Source: Candidatus Rokuibacteriota bacterium (lineage in GTDB: Bacteria > Methylomirabilota > Methylomirabilia > Rokubacteriales > CSP1-6). Taken from it: DNA of 40,180 bases. The DNA lies in assembly GCA_023249095.1 (NCBI GenBank), contig JAHFDK010000023.1, positions 1-40,180 on the forward strand, written 5' to 3'. Below, piece by piece: positions 7,359 to 14,280 of the stretch. Every line of letters starts with the position of its first letter. Positions within the stretch are counted from its first letter, which is position 1. A model generated the notes under the pieces. The model searched no databases. It was not told the DNA's origin and saw nothing but the letters and a program-made list of their open reading frames with translations. The position numbers and the translations under genes were made by a program.

Positions 7359-7483
7359 AACGTCCCTTTGCGCTGGCGGGCACCGTGCCCTCGTCGAAGG
7401 GCGTCGCTACCGCCCCGTACTCCCCTGGATGCAACCGGAATCTCCTGACGACCGACTCCACGTGGCTTCGTCGTCGCCGTCAC
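7355..7483 (-). CDS. 42-residue basic micro-protein
   Basis: GTG at 7483 overlaps the helicase stop (GTGA). Its own TGA at 7357-7355 overlaps the GTG of the muramidase-like gene. The product begins VTATTKPRGVGRQEI and ends GARQRKGTL. It is rich in Arg, Gly and Lys, which would suit nucleic-acid binding. It fills what would otherwise be a 120-base gap in a compact operon. No family is recognised. Support is the perfect coupling at both ends. Confidence 0.5.
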   Translation of the reverse strand: MTATTKPRGVGRQEIPVASRGVRGGSDALRRGHGARQRKGTL

Positions 7484-8865
7484 TCCCCACCCCCACGCGC
7501 CAGTGGGTAGAACCGCCCCCCGTGCTCCCACGACAGCATCAGCGGCACGAACCCCGTGCTCCCCTCCCTGTTCTTGAACACCTCCAGCCGGTAGAACAGC
7601 CGCGTCGACCGCGCCTTCTCCATCGCCGACTCATCCTGGCTCATCTCCACCCACTCCCCGTTGTCCCCGCGCCGCACCGGCTGCAGAAACATCACCACGT
7701 CCGAATCCTGCTCCTTCGAAGACGAGTTCTTCAGGCGGCCCATCTTCCCGCCCAGTCCGCGGCTCATGTGAGAAACTATAACCAGCGCCACTTCTTCGCC
7801 CAGCGCCAGCCGCGTCTTCAGGTCGCGCATGAGCGCCTCCAGTTCCTGTACCCGGTTCTGCGCGCCGCCCCCGACGTGGTCAACGTGGTCAACGAACACC
7901 ACCTGACAGCCCAACTTCGACGCTTTCACCCTTCGCACCTCCCCCAGGAGCGCCGGAAACGACAGCGGCCCCGAGTACACCGTCAGAGGCAGCGCGTCGT
8001 ACCACTCCATCGCATCCCGTACCGCGTCCCTCTCCCCCGTCCAGTACGACCCCCTCTTGCGAGGCACCAGCGGGTCCAGCCCCGCCTCCAGGTACACCAT
8101 CCGCCGGCCTACCGTCCGCGCGCTCATCTCCGTCGAAAACAGCAGCATCGGCACACCGTCCGAGCCCAGCTTTCGAACCAGGTTGTGCGCCATGAGCGAC
8201 TTCCCCGCCGAGGTCTCCGCCGCCAGCGTGTAGACGTTTCCCACCTGCAGCCCGTCCACCAGGTCGTCCAGTTCCGAGTACCCCGTGCTCACTCCCGCCA
8301 GCCGCCGCGGGTCATCCATGTGACCTTCGATCCACCCCGCAAGGCCGCCGTCGTACAGCGTCTCCGAGGCCGTCGCCGCGCGTCCCGACACCCGGCCCGA
8401 ACCCGTCCGCATCACGCCCTCGACGATCCGACGCGTCACCGCCTCGTAGTCGTCCGGCGCCGTGTAGGCGAGCTGCAGGCCGCTGCTCAGCATGTGGATC
8501 AGCCGCCGGTAGCGTGCCGTCCGTTCCACGATCCCCGCGTAGTACGGCGCCCCCTCGGCCGTCGTCAGCTCCCGGATGATCTGGTGTAACCACGTCTGCC
8601 CGCCCGCGGCTTCCAGCCGGTCAACCCGCGCCATTTCCGACGCCACCGTGATTACGTTGACGCCCGCCGAGCCGCTCAGCTCGTACACCGCGAGCTCCGC
8701 TTCGAAGGCCCAGCCGTTGCGTTCGTGGAAGAACTCGCGAGGCGTCAGTCCCAGCCCCACGACGTCCGGGATACGCTCGGGCTGCACCATGAGCGACGCG
8801 ATCACCGCGTCCTCGGCCTCCCCGTCGAAGGGCGGCAGCCGGTCGATTCCCGTCGCCGCGCTCAC
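7480..8865 (-). CDS. DnaB-like replicative DNA helicase
   Basis: The protein has 461 residues with a GTG start coupled to the initiator stop (GTGA). The N-terminal DnaB domain runs from about 12 to 115 (DGEAEDAVIASLMVQPE, then VERTARYRRLIHML). The RecA-like ATPase core starts near 190 with GVSTGYSELDDLVDGLQ. Walker A is AETSAGKS with Lys222, the FSTEMS motif is near 243-248 and Walker B is VVFVDHVDHV with Asp326. Near 365, IVSHMSRG holds the SH/Q-type sensor, followed by SSSKEQDSDVVMFL and a C-terminal R-finger region. It would act as the hexameric 5'-3' helicase at the phage fork, loaded by the upstream initiator. Confidence 0.92.
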   Translation of the reverse strand: MSAATGIDRLPPFDGEAEDAVIASLMVQPERIPDVVGLGLTPREFFHERNGWAFEAELAVYELSGSAGVNVITVASEMARVDRLEAAGGQTWLHQIIRELTTAEGAPYYAGIVERTARYRRLIHMLSSGLQLAYTAPDDYEAVTRRIVEGVMRTGSGRVSGRAATASETLYDGGLAGWIEGHMDDPRRLAGVSTGYSELDDLVDGLQVGNVYTLAAETSAGKSLMAHNLVRKLGSDGVPMLLFSTEMSARTVGRRMVYLEAGLDPLVPRKRGSYWTGERDAVRDAMEWYDALPLTVYSGPLSFPALLGEVRRVKASKLGCQVVFVDHVDHVGGGAQNRVQELEALMRDLKTRLALGEEVALVIVSHMSRGLGGKMGRLKNSSSKEQDSDVVMFLQPVRRGDNGEWVEMSQDESAMEKARSTRLFYRLEVFKNREGSTGFVPLMLSWEHGGRFYPLARGGGE

Positions 8866-9770
8866 TCGATCACCCCCAGGGCAGCCATCTCGGCCTTCCG
8901 CGCCTCACGGTTCGCCTCGTACTCCGCCTCGCCCCGCGCCAGTTCCTCCGGCGTCGCCCTGGGCGGGACAACGTGCTGCTTCAGCCACGAGCCGTCCTTC
9001 ACCGGTTCCGGAGCACGCTTCGCCGGCGCCCCCCGATCCGTGTCCCGTCCGTCCAGTTGCCAGCGTTCGAGGATGGCCTTCAGGTACTTGGTGGACTTCG
9101 CCCCTGCCGCCCCCGTCTCCCGGATGGCGTCGGCAACCCACTCCTCCGACACCGTGTTCAGCCAGGTAGCGAACGTCTCCCCGAGCATCGCCGTGACCGT
9201 CGTCCCCGTCGCCCGTTCCCACTCCCGGCAGAGCCGGCCGACCGCCTCCTCGGTTTCGTCGGCGACTTCCCGCGCGGCAGCAGCTTCTAAGGGGACGGGA
9301 CGGGACGGGACGGGGTTGTTCGTTTGCTGTTCCCGCTGAACAGCAAAGTGTTCCGCGTTTGCTGTTCGTTTGCTGTTCGTTTGCTGTTCGTTTGCTGTTC
9401 GTCGTGCGACACCGCTGGCGATACCGGCGCGGCGCTTCGCCTCGCTACCTCCCGCCTTTCCAGCCAGCGCTCTGGCCTCGCTTCGCGCCGCCCGCGAGCC
9501 CAGCACCTCTTCTCTCGACGGGTTGTACAAGAGGAAGTCGTGGACCTCGTAGCCGGTCGCGGTCTCCTCCCACAGCCCGGCCTCAACCAACTGCACCGCT
9601 GCGCGCGAGCTTCCCCCCAGGCGTGCCAGCGCTGCCTTCGGGATGGCCCCATCGCTCAACGTCCGACTCGCATAACAGAGGCTGGCCACGAACAGCCGAA
9701 AGGTGCAGTCCGACAGCCCGATCACCTTCGGGTGGTCGGGGAAGTTCTCGTCCAGTCGTGCCCACACCAT
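8862..9770 (-). CDS. Replication initiator / DnaD-like replisome organiser with internal iterons
   Basis: The protein has 302 residues with ATG overlapping the upstream stop (TGATG). The N-terminal 80 residues form a winged-helix pattern typical of phage replication proteins: WARLDENFPDHPKV, LFVASLCYASRTLSDGAIP, then LVEAGLWEE and DFLLYNPSREEV. A repeat-coded linker (TANEQQTNSKR-like, about 123-151) separates it from a C-terminal DnaD/DnaB_2-like helical unit (FATWLNTVSEEWVADAIRE, then YLKAILERW). The linker DNA carries six copies of an 11-bp element and a G-rich repeat. Proteins of this type bind repeats inside their own gene and recruit DnaB, as lambda O does. The helicase gene follows directly. 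Confidence 0.82.
   Translation of the reverse strand: MVWARLDENFPDHPKVIGLSDCTFRLFVASLCYASRTLSDGAIPKAALARLGGSSRAAVQLVEAGLWEETATGYEVHDFLLYNPSREEVLGSRAARSEARALAGKAGGSEAKRRAGIASGVARRTANEQQTNSKRTANAEHFAVQREQQTNNPVPSRPVPLEAAAAREVADETEEAVGRLCREWERATGTTVTAMLGETFATWLNTVSEEWVADAIRETGAAGAKSTKYLKAILERWQLDGRDTDRGAPAKRAPEPVKDGSWLKQHVVPPRATPEELARGEAEYEANREARKAEMAALGVIE
9291..9315 (+). repeat. GGGAC repeat with G-quadruplex pattern next to the iterons
   Basis: Five G-runs of 3-4 bases are separated by two-base loops (AC) in 25 bases of the plus strand, satisfying the G3+ N1-7 quadruplex rule. It lies 7 bases from the first iteron, inside the initiator gene. Confidence 0.75.
9322..9400. repeat. Iteron array inside the replication initiator gene (candidate origin)
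   Basis: GTTTGCTGTTC occurs at 9322-9332 and four times in tandem at 9357-9400; an inverted copy lies at 9338-9348. The first and the inverted copy form a 10-bp palindrome around CCGCT (9323-9347). Unit length 11 bp is close to one helical turn, so bound proteins would line up on one DNA face. Initiator genes with such internal repeats usually carry the replication origin. Confidence 0.8.
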
Positions 9771-9886
9771 CAGCGGCTAACCTCCAGGTCGTCCTTGCGT
9801 CCCTCCCACAGCCAACAGGCGGCGGTCTTGGAAACCTTGGACCAGAGGCGGACCTCCGGGGGGATTCGCGTGTAGCTGCGTGGCAT
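9770..9886 (-). CDS. 38-residue remnant of an HNH endonuclease N-terminus
   Basis: ATG at 9886 opens a 38-codon frame whose TGA overlaps the initiator ATG (TGATG). The product reads RLWSKVSKTAACWLWEG in its core. This matches the N-terminal RFWxKVxKxxxCWLWxG segment that begins many phage HNH proteins, including the complete one at 13508-14050. The histidine-bearing catalytic part is absent. It is probably a decayed HNH gene kept in frame by translational coupling to the initiator, or a shortened DNA-binding peptide. Confidence 0.6.
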   Translation of the reverse strand: MPRSYTRIPPEVRLWSKVSKTAACWLWEGRKDDLEVSR

Positions 9887-9890
9887 GGCC

Positions 9891-10892
9891 TCAGCGTTCC
9901 TCTTCGGAGGCGGCAGTTTTGCGATCCAGCGCCCCCGAAACCAACATCCGTATGGACCTGCCTTTCTCGCCCTGAAGCCACGGCCCTATGCTCGCCTTGA
10001 CCTCCCCCGGCGCGCAGCCCATCACCGCCGCCAGGTGCACCATGTCCGCCGTCGTCAGCCCCGCCGCCAGCCGCTCCCGCTTCCATTCCTCCATCCACGG
10101 CGGCGTCAGTTCGTCACTGAGCCCCGGCTGCTCCCCCGAGTCATCCACCGGCCCCGCCGCCTTCCGCGCGCTGGCGGGCTCCTGGGCAGGCGCAGGAGCC
10201 GTTTCCGCCTCCACCCCCAACGGCGCGTCATCGTCGAGGATCTCGCCCGTCTCGCCGTCGACGAGCTGGCGCGCGACCGGGATCTCCTCATCGCTCACCG
10301 CCTCCACCGAGACGTTGAACTGCCCGATGACCTCCTGGGTCCCCCGGAATGCCTCCGGGCACGCCTTCTGCAGCGCCTGGTACTCCGCCCGGATCGCCAA
10401 CATGTGGGAGGGCTTCTCGTCCCACACCGTGGACTTGCTCCCCCTCTTCGCGCCGGTCCGCTGGAACTCCCTCCAGGTCACCACTCCCCACACCGGCGCG
10501 GGGCCGCCGGTACGATAAACTCCCACCCGCGCCGCCGCCGGCGGGACGTCTTCGAGCCACACCCCCCGCCACTGGCCGTCCGGGCCGCACCACTCCGGAG
10601 GAGTCTGCCCCGCGTAGCTCCCGGAGTTCGCCGCGAGCCCCCTCCACCCGCCGATCGCGATGTGGATGGTGAGTTTGTTCCCGTCCTTCCACGCGTAGAT
10701 CTGCCGCTTGAACGGGTCGAGCCCGGTATGCTTGCAGATGGCCGCGTACGCCCGGACATCGTCCTGGCTGAGTCCCCGGCCCAGCACCGTCGCGATGATC
10801 TCCGCCTCGCGGTTAGTCCATGCCCCCACGCGCGACAGAGCCTGCTGCCCCGGCGTTACCACCGTCGCCGCCGTCGAAATCCCGTTGCTCAC
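9891..10892 (-). CDS. bet: Single-strand annealing protein, Bet/RecT superfamily
   Basis: The GTG start at 10892 has AGGAGGA upstream and overlaps the previous stop (GTGA), giving 333 residues. The annealase core is seen as LSQDDVRAYAAICKHTGLDPF, KRQIYAWKDGNKLTIHIAIGG, then GSYAGQTPPEW, and VWGVVTWREFQRTGAKR, ending near 190 with MLAIRAEYQALQKACPEAF. This is the Redbeta/Bet signature. The C-terminal third is acidic and low in complexity, then a helical region. It binds single-stranded DNA and anneals complementary strands. No exonuclease partner (lambda exo, YqaJ or RecE type) is visible in the window. Confidence 0.88.
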   Translation of the reverse strand: MSNGISTAATVVTPGQQALSRVGAWTNREAEIIATVLGRGLSQDDVRAYAAICKHTGLDPFKRQIYAWKDGNKLTIHIAIGGWRGLAANSGSYAGQTPPEWCGPDGQWRGVWLEDVPPAAARVGVYRTGGPAPVWGVVTWREFQRTGAKRGSKSTVWDEKPSHMLAIRAEYQALQKACPEAFRGTQEVIGQFNVSVEAVSDEEIPVARQLVDGETGEILDDDAPLGVEAETAPAPAQEPASARKAAGPVDDSGEQPGLSDELTPPWMEEWKRERLAAGLTTADMVHLAAVMGCAPGEVKASIGPWLQGEKGRSIRMLVSGALDRKTAASEEER

Positions 10893-11272
10893 TGGTTCCT
10901 CCTCACCGTCGGGCCGTACAAGCCCAACGGCGTCACGTTCTCTGGTCGAATCCGCGTCACGTTCCCCGGCAGACGCCACTCCGGCAGTTGGTATCCCCAC
11001 GGCTCCATGATCTGCAGCGCCACCACGAGCAGCGCCCGCCTGGAGGGGTCGACCTCATCGTCCAGCGCCTCCCGCGCCATCTCCTCCCCTACCCGGTGCA
11101 GCCAGAGCCCCGCCGCCTGGCTCGCCGAGTTCCATGCGAGCATCGGCGCCTCAGGGTGCTCCCTGCACGCCAGCGCCACCGGCCCCACACCGTCCCGCAA
11201 GACGACGTCCATGCTCCCCCGGCCGCACTCGGAACAGCGGTACTTCGGGTACGGTTTCGGCATCGCCTTCAT
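10889..11272 (-). CDS. Small protein with Cys-x-x-Cys zinc site
   Basis: ATG at 11272 overlaps the upstream stop (ATGA), giving 127 residues that begin MKAMPKPYPKYRCSECG. The CxxC pair and a later Cys-x3-His (ALACREHPEAPM) could bind one zinc ion. A helical segment with WLHRVGEEMAREALDDEVD follows. The C-terminus contains YQLPEWRLPGNVTRIRPENVTPL. No specific family is recognised. Position directly before the annealase gene hints at a DNA-metabolism role. Confidence 0.6.
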   Translation of the reverse strand: MKAMPKPYPKYRCSECGRGSMDVVLRDGVGPVALACREHPEAPMLAWNSASQAAGLWLHRVGEEMAREALDDEVDPSRRALLVVALQIMEPWGYQLPEWRLPGNVTRIRPENVTPLGLYGPTVRRNQ

Positions 11273-11694
11273 GCCGCACCGTCCAGCGACAGCCCCGGCC
11301 AGCGTTCCATCGCCTTCAGCCACTCCTCCGCAGTCTCGAACCGCACGGCCGCCAGCATGTGGAAGACGTTCTCGACCGGCCCAACCACCACCGCCGCGAT
11401 CACCGGCCGCAGCTGGAGCGCGATCCCGAACTCCACGTGCCGGCCCCCCCGCGTCGGCCCCGCCCGGGGCACCTCCGTGAACGCCACCAGCATCTGGCAG
11501 TCCTCGATGTCCTCCACGTCGTCCGCCGCCAGCCGCCCCGCCAGCTCCGGACGGGTCACCAGCTCCTCGTCCAGCGCCTGGTGCTGCCCGTGCAGCCACC
11601 TCGACGTGACCTCGTGCCCCATCTCCTCCAGCCGGGCACGGTAGCCGCACAGTTCCTCCCTCCTCGAGTAGCGCGCCGCCAGGTAGACCTTCAC
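11269..11694 (-). CDS. Nucleoside 2-deoxyribosyltransferase-like protein
   Basis: The GTG start at 11694 overlaps the upstream stop (GTGA) and gives 141 residues. The protein opens VKVYLAARYSRREEL, continues with a helix and GHEVTSRWLHGQH, then AADDVEDIEDCQMLVAFTE, and GGRHVEFGIAL, ending near PVENVFHML. These are the nucleotide-binding strand, the acidic centre (DxxDIxxC) and the GGRHVEFG loop of the nucleoside deoxyribosyltransferase/DUF4406 fold. Such enzymes cleave or exchange the N-glycosidic bond of nucleosides or related compounds. A role in salvage or in altering nucleotide pools is possible. The substrate is unknown. Confidence 0.75.
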   Translation of the reverse strand: MKVYLAARYSRREELCGYRARLEEMGHEVTSRWLHGQHQALDEELVTRPELAGRLAADDVEDIEDCQMLVAFTEVPRAGPTRGGRHVEFGIALQLRPVIAAVVVGPVENVFHMLAAVRFETAEEWLKAMERWPGLSLDGAA

Positions 11695-11831
11695 GACCGC
11701 ACCTCCACAGCCGGCACCCCGCCGTGCCGCCGCTCCCAGTGCCCCAGCAGCCAGGTGATCGGCCCCTCGCCGTCCGGCGCCATTACGAACACCGCCCCGC
11801 ACCGCGAACACTCCACCCTCGCCGACGCCAT
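11691..11831 (-). CDS. 46-residue C2H2-type zinc-finger-like protein
   Basis: ATG at 11831 overlaps the stop of the 43-residue gene (TGATG). Cys-x2-Cys (ECSRCGAVF) followed about 20 residues later by His-x4-His (LGHWERRHGG) gives a classical C2H2 spacing. Its stop overlaps the next GTG (GTGA). It would bind one zinc ion and perhaps DNA, RNA or a protein partner. It is one of three tiny Cys-rich genes in a row. Confidence 0.6.
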   Translation of the reverse strand: MASARVECSRCGAVFVMAPDGEGPITWLLGHWERRHGGVPAVEVRS

Positions 11832-11962
11832 CACTCCACCCCCGGTACGAACAGCCAGCAGCCGCACCGCCACTCACGGCACGCCTGCCCCTGGTGCCGA
11901 TGCCCACAGATCCCGCAGACCAGCCCCCCCGGCTTCGGCCGTTCGTCCACCGGCGCGCTCAC
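11831..11962 (-). CDS. 43-residue Cys-rich micro-protein
   Basis: GTG at 11962 overlaps the previous stop (GTGA) and its TGA overlaps the next ATG (TGATG). The product has LVCGICGHRHQGQAC and then WRCGCWLF: five or six cysteines plus two histidines within about 25 residues. That is enough for one or two zinc sites in a rubredoxin-like or treble-clef-like knuckle. No family is recognised. Confidence 0.55.
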   Translation of the reverse strand: MSAPVDERPKPGGLVCGICGHRHQGQACREWRCGCWLFVPGVE

Positions 11963-12420
11963 GGAAGCACCTTCGCAATCGTCACCGTGGCGCGCTTCTC
12001 CACCTTCGCCAGCCCCTGCGGGAGCACCCCGGCGATGTCCTCCACCGCCAGCCGCTCGAAGCGTCGGGAGTCAAGCGTCAGGCAGTACCCAGAGGCCCGC
12101 GCCCACTCGAACGCCATGTCCTTGTCGTAGACAACTTCCGTCGTCTCCCGGATGCCGATGCCCGGACGAAGCGTCTTGCTCTCCTGGTCACCCTCCAGCC
12201 AAGTCGCCAGCGCCACCTCGCGCGCGTGCTCCTCCATCGCGGTCAGCATCTTCCGGGCTGTCGACCGCGCGTCTAGGAGATCGCGGTGAGACTCCTCCCA
12301 CTCCTCCATCCCGGCAGTGACCTCCGCATCGATGCTGGCGAACTCGCTGCGGGCGTGCTTCAGGCGTTCGACGGCATCCTCAAGATCGGCGACGGCGTAC
12401 CTCGGGGCTACGGCGCTCAT
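11959..12420 (-). CDS. Coiled-coil phage protein of the recombination module
   Basis: ATG at 12420 overlaps the stop of the small membrane protein (ATGA). The 153-residue product has an N-terminal helix of about 75 residues rich in Glu and Arg (coiled coil, roughly residues 10-80). A compact domain follows with LRPGIGIRETTEVVYDKDMAFEWARASG and LTLDSRRFERLA. Proteins with this coiled coil plus small domain often sit beside annealase genes, and some resemble Gam/Gp157-like accessory proteins. The family assignment here is tentative. Confidence 0.6.
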   Translation of the reverse strand: MSAVAPRYAVADLEDAVERLKHARSEFASIDAEVTAGMEEWEESHRDLLDARSTARKMLTAMEEHAREVALATWLEGDQESKTLRPGIGIRETTEVVYDKDMAFEWARASGYCLTLDSRRFERLAVEDIAGVLPQGLAKVEKRATVTIAKVLP

Positions 12421-12530
12421 CGGTCCCACACGTCCTTCCCGAAGACCCGCTGGCCAAGCCAGCCGAAGACCGCGTACGCCCCGCAAACAATCGCTGTCGC
12501 CGCCGCCACCACGATCAGGTCCGCGCTCAC
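12417..12530 (-). CDS. 37-residue single-span membrane peptide
   Basis: GTG at 12530 overlaps the upstream stop (GTGA) and the TGA overlaps the next ATG (ATGA). Residues 4-25 (LIVVAAATAIVCGAYAVF) form one hydrophobic helix, followed by a short basic tail GQRVFGKDVWDR. It would insert in the inner membrane. The role is unknown; small early-operon membrane peptides sometimes act in superinfection exclusion or host membrane takeover. Confidence 0.55.
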   Translation of the reverse strand: MSADLIVVAAATAIVCGAYAVFGWLGQRVFGKDVWDR

Positions 12531-12907
12531 GAGATCCCCTCCAGAGAGGGACGGTTGGCGAGAACGGCGAGTTCTCCGTACACGTTGGCTATGCGATCAG
12601 CTACCGCCTCGAACGACGGCTCCGAGACGCCGCAGAACTGGAATCGCAGGGAAAATGTCTCCCCGTCGGGATGGTCATCGCGGCGCATGCTCTCCAGCGA
12701 CCAGATGAGATCACGCGCCAGGCGCTTGTTGGGAACCTTCTCCTTCGTGATCTTTTTGAGCAGAGACTCCGTGCTCAGCAGAAACCGCGCAACGTCCCCG
12801 ATGGGGATAGGTTTCGTGCACTCCAGGGCCGTCGCAATTCGAGCAGGTCCCATTCCTTCCTGCCTTACGGACTCCATCAGCGCCATGCAGTCATCGACGA
12901 TCGTCAC
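12527..12907 (-). CDS. Unknown helical protein, 126 residues
   Basis: The GTG start at 12907 overlaps the upstream stop (GTGA). The product begins VTIVDDCMALMESV and is mostly helical, with a Lys/Arg-rich middle (LLKKITKEKVPNKRLARDL) and a C-terminal segment FEAVADRIANVYGELAVL. No motif is recognised. The spacing and coupling make it a confident gene. Confidence 0.55.
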   Translation of the reverse strand: MTIVDDCMALMESVRQEGMGPARIATALECTKPIPIGDVARFLLSTESLLKKITKEKVPNKRLARDLIWSLESMRRDDHPDGETFSLRFQFCGVSEPSFEAVADRIANVYGELAVLANRPSLEGIS

Positions 12908-13173
12908 GCCCCCACCTCCGCTGCCCGCAGGGCGAGCCATTTCTCAACCCGCTCAGGCGTCCCCCACACCCCGGACGGCAGTTCGTTGTAGACGTAGCTT
13001 ACGATGTGAGGCAGGTTGCACAGCCCCCCGGGATCCGCGCGGTGGACCGTCTCCATCAGGTTGTTTTCGAGGACTGCCTTCAGGAATCCTCCGGTTGGAA
13101 GCATCGCCTCCACGTATCGGTCCAGCGCCGCCTTGAAGCGCGGCTCGATCAGCTGCGGGTTTGGATAGGTCAC
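12904..13173 (-). CDS. Conserved small phage protein, PTGGFLxAVL type
   Basis: The GTG start at 13173 overlaps the upstream stop (GTGA) and gives 89 residues. The pattern LDRYVEAMLPTGGFLKAVL, ENNLMETVHRAD, then IVSYVYNELPSGVWGTPERVEKWL is familiar from small proteins in many phage and prophage early regions. Their function is unknown. The protein looks all-helical, with no catalytic residues visible. Confidence 0.65.
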   Translation of the reverse strand: MTYPNPQLIEPRFKAALDRYVEAMLPTGGFLKAVLENNLMETVHRADPGGLCNLPHIVSYVYNELPSGVWGTPERVEKWLALRAAEVGA

Positions 13174-13511
13174 GGCCACACCCCTTCGCCCGCCACCGAC
13201 ACCGGGAACCAGGTCACCATCCGCGTCCCCTTCTCCCGGCACTCCCGCGCCGCCCCCTTCCTCACCCGGTGCGCGTGCTCCAGGTCGCTCAACCGCCGCT
13301 GCGCCTCGATGTGCCCCAGCCCCGTCAGCGACCCGTACTCCGCCGCCGTCATCCCCCGGCCCGCCACCACCGCCGCCATCACCAGGTCAGCGTGCCGAAG
13401 CCGCCCCCCCGAAGCGTCGTGCCCGTCCGCCGCCGCCCCGCTCGTGTGCGGATCGGAGGATCTGTATAGCGTGCGAACAGGAGAGAGAGTCATCTGCAGC
13501 GGATTGTTCAT
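13170..13511 (-). CDS. Winged-helix DNA-binding protein
   Basis: The protein has 113 residues with ATG overlapping the HNH stop (ATGA). After a short N-terminal segment it shows DPHTSGAAADG, RHADLVMAAVV, GMTAAEYGSLTGLGHIEAQRRLSDLEHAHRV, and a wing with GTRMVTWFPV. This is the MarR/IclR-like winged-helix order: helix, recognition helix (GHIEAQRRLSDLE) and wing. It may regulate early genes or act in replication. The promoter it would bind is not identified. Confidence 0.7.
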   Translation of the reverse strand: MNNPLQMTLSPVRTLYRSSDPHTSGAAADGHDASGGRLRHADLVMAAVVAGRGMTAAEYGSLTGLGHIEAQRRLSDLEHAHRVRKGAARECREKGTRMVTWFPVSVAGEGVWP

Positions 13512-14050
13512 GACGCACGCTTCCTCTCATGCCACTGACGCGTGTTTTCTCTCTTCCTGGCAGCGACTTCCGGGCGACTGATATATTCCCGATCCCCCGC
13601 GCGCTTACACGTTCTGCATGTACGGTTGCCCTTCTTGTCCCGACGGGTGTTGTCCTCCGAGAACTCGTGTCCGTGAACACAATGCGTCTTCTGGGCGTTT
13701 AGGCCAGACGGTCCCTCTCCCCGGCGGATATTCTCCCTTTGGGGGACGGGTTCGAGATGCGCGGGGTTCACGCAAGCCCGATTGCGACAGAGATGGTCGA
13801 GCTGCATTCCTTCAGGAATGGGGCTAACCAACATCTCGTAAGCGAGCCGATGTGCCCTGACGCTGGGTAGTCCCCTGGCGACACCAAGGCGTCCATATCC
13901 GTGTCGATCCAAACCGGCCGTCCACAACCAGCAGCCACCCGCGCCGTTCTTGTCAACTTTCGGCCAGAAACGGTCCTCAATAGGAGCAGGTGCCCGGTAC
14001 AGGTGCCGCACCGGCGCCAGCAAAAGTTGCGAATCCATCGCCAATCCCAT
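13508..14050 (-). CDS. HNH endonuclease, WLW/HNH_3 type
   Basis: ATG at 14050 is preceded by GGGGGAGA, giving 180 residues. The N-terminal RFWPKVDKN and GCWLWTAG segment (about 27-47) leads to the HNH core: RAHRLAYEML, then LDHLCRNRACVNPAHLEPVPQRENIRRG. The catalytic His of LDHLC and the ligand Cys pair are intact. A second cysteine/histidine knuckle follows (HCVHGHEF and RTCRTCKRAGDREY). Free-standing HNH genes of this type are mobile homing endonucleases. Its stop overlaps the next gene, so it has integrated without breaking coupling. Confidence 0.88.
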   Translation of the reverse strand: MGLAMDSQLLLAPVRHLYRAPAPIEDRFWPKVDKNGAGGCWLWTAGLDRHGYGRLGVARGLPSVRAHRLAYEMLVSPIPEGMQLDHLCRNRACVNPAHLEPVPQRENIRRGEGPSGLNAQKTHCVHGHEFSEDNTRRDKKGNRTCRTCKRAGDREYISRPEVAARKRENTRQWHERKRAS

Positions 14051-14094
14051 GTCTCTCCCCCGTGGTTGGACTCAACACCCCCCGGCACTCGCCC

Positions 14095-14280
14095 CTAGGC
14101 GACTCGCCGGCCGATCCGGAACAACCCTCGCCAGCCGACCACCGTCCGGCAGTCCGCACAGCCACGGTCCTCCAGGTGATTGCTGGGAGCGGGAGCCGGA
14201 CTCGAACCGGCGACCTCGGGCTTATGGGGCCCGCGAGCTTCCTGCTGCTCCATCCCGCTGTTGTCTGCCTCCACGTTCAT
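14095..14280 (-). CDS. Possible 61-codon ORF that spans the tRNA gene
   Basis: ATG at 14280 overlaps the stop of the upstream gene (ATGA), and the frame runs through the whole tRNA gene to TAG at 14095. The part encoded by the tRNA (GPHKPEVAGSSPAPAP) is what any tRNA of this type would give in this frame, so it is not evidence of coding. The C-terminal part has CADCRTVVGW. Translation is possible because of the coupling, but cannot be claimed. Confidence 0.25.
   Translation of the reverse strand: MNVEADNSGMEQQEARGPHKPEVAGSSPAPAPSNHLEDRGCADCRTVVGWRGLFRIGRRVA
14184..14259 (-). tRNA. tRNA-Met (anticodon CAU), CCA encoded
   Basis: The 76-base cloverleaf is complete. The acceptor AGCGGGA pairs with TCCCGCT over seven base pairs. 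The D stem is GAGC/GCTC with A11-U24. The anticodon stem is CGGGC/GCCCG with loop CCCATAA. The variable loop is AGGTC, the T arm is GCCGG TTCGAGT CCGGC, and CCA is encoded. Anticodon CAU reads AUG. A11-U24 and the GC-rich anticodon stem recall initiator tRNA, but position 1-72 is an A-U pair rather than the C-A mismatch of bacterial initiators. Position 33 is C instead of the near-universal U. A CAU anticodon could also be lysidine-modified to read AUA. Confidence 0.9.

Noticed and set aside
14184-14259. tRNA gene as prophage attachment site
   Set aside because: It lies in the middle of the phage operons, has no duplicated 3' fragment that I can see in the window, and no integrase is present.
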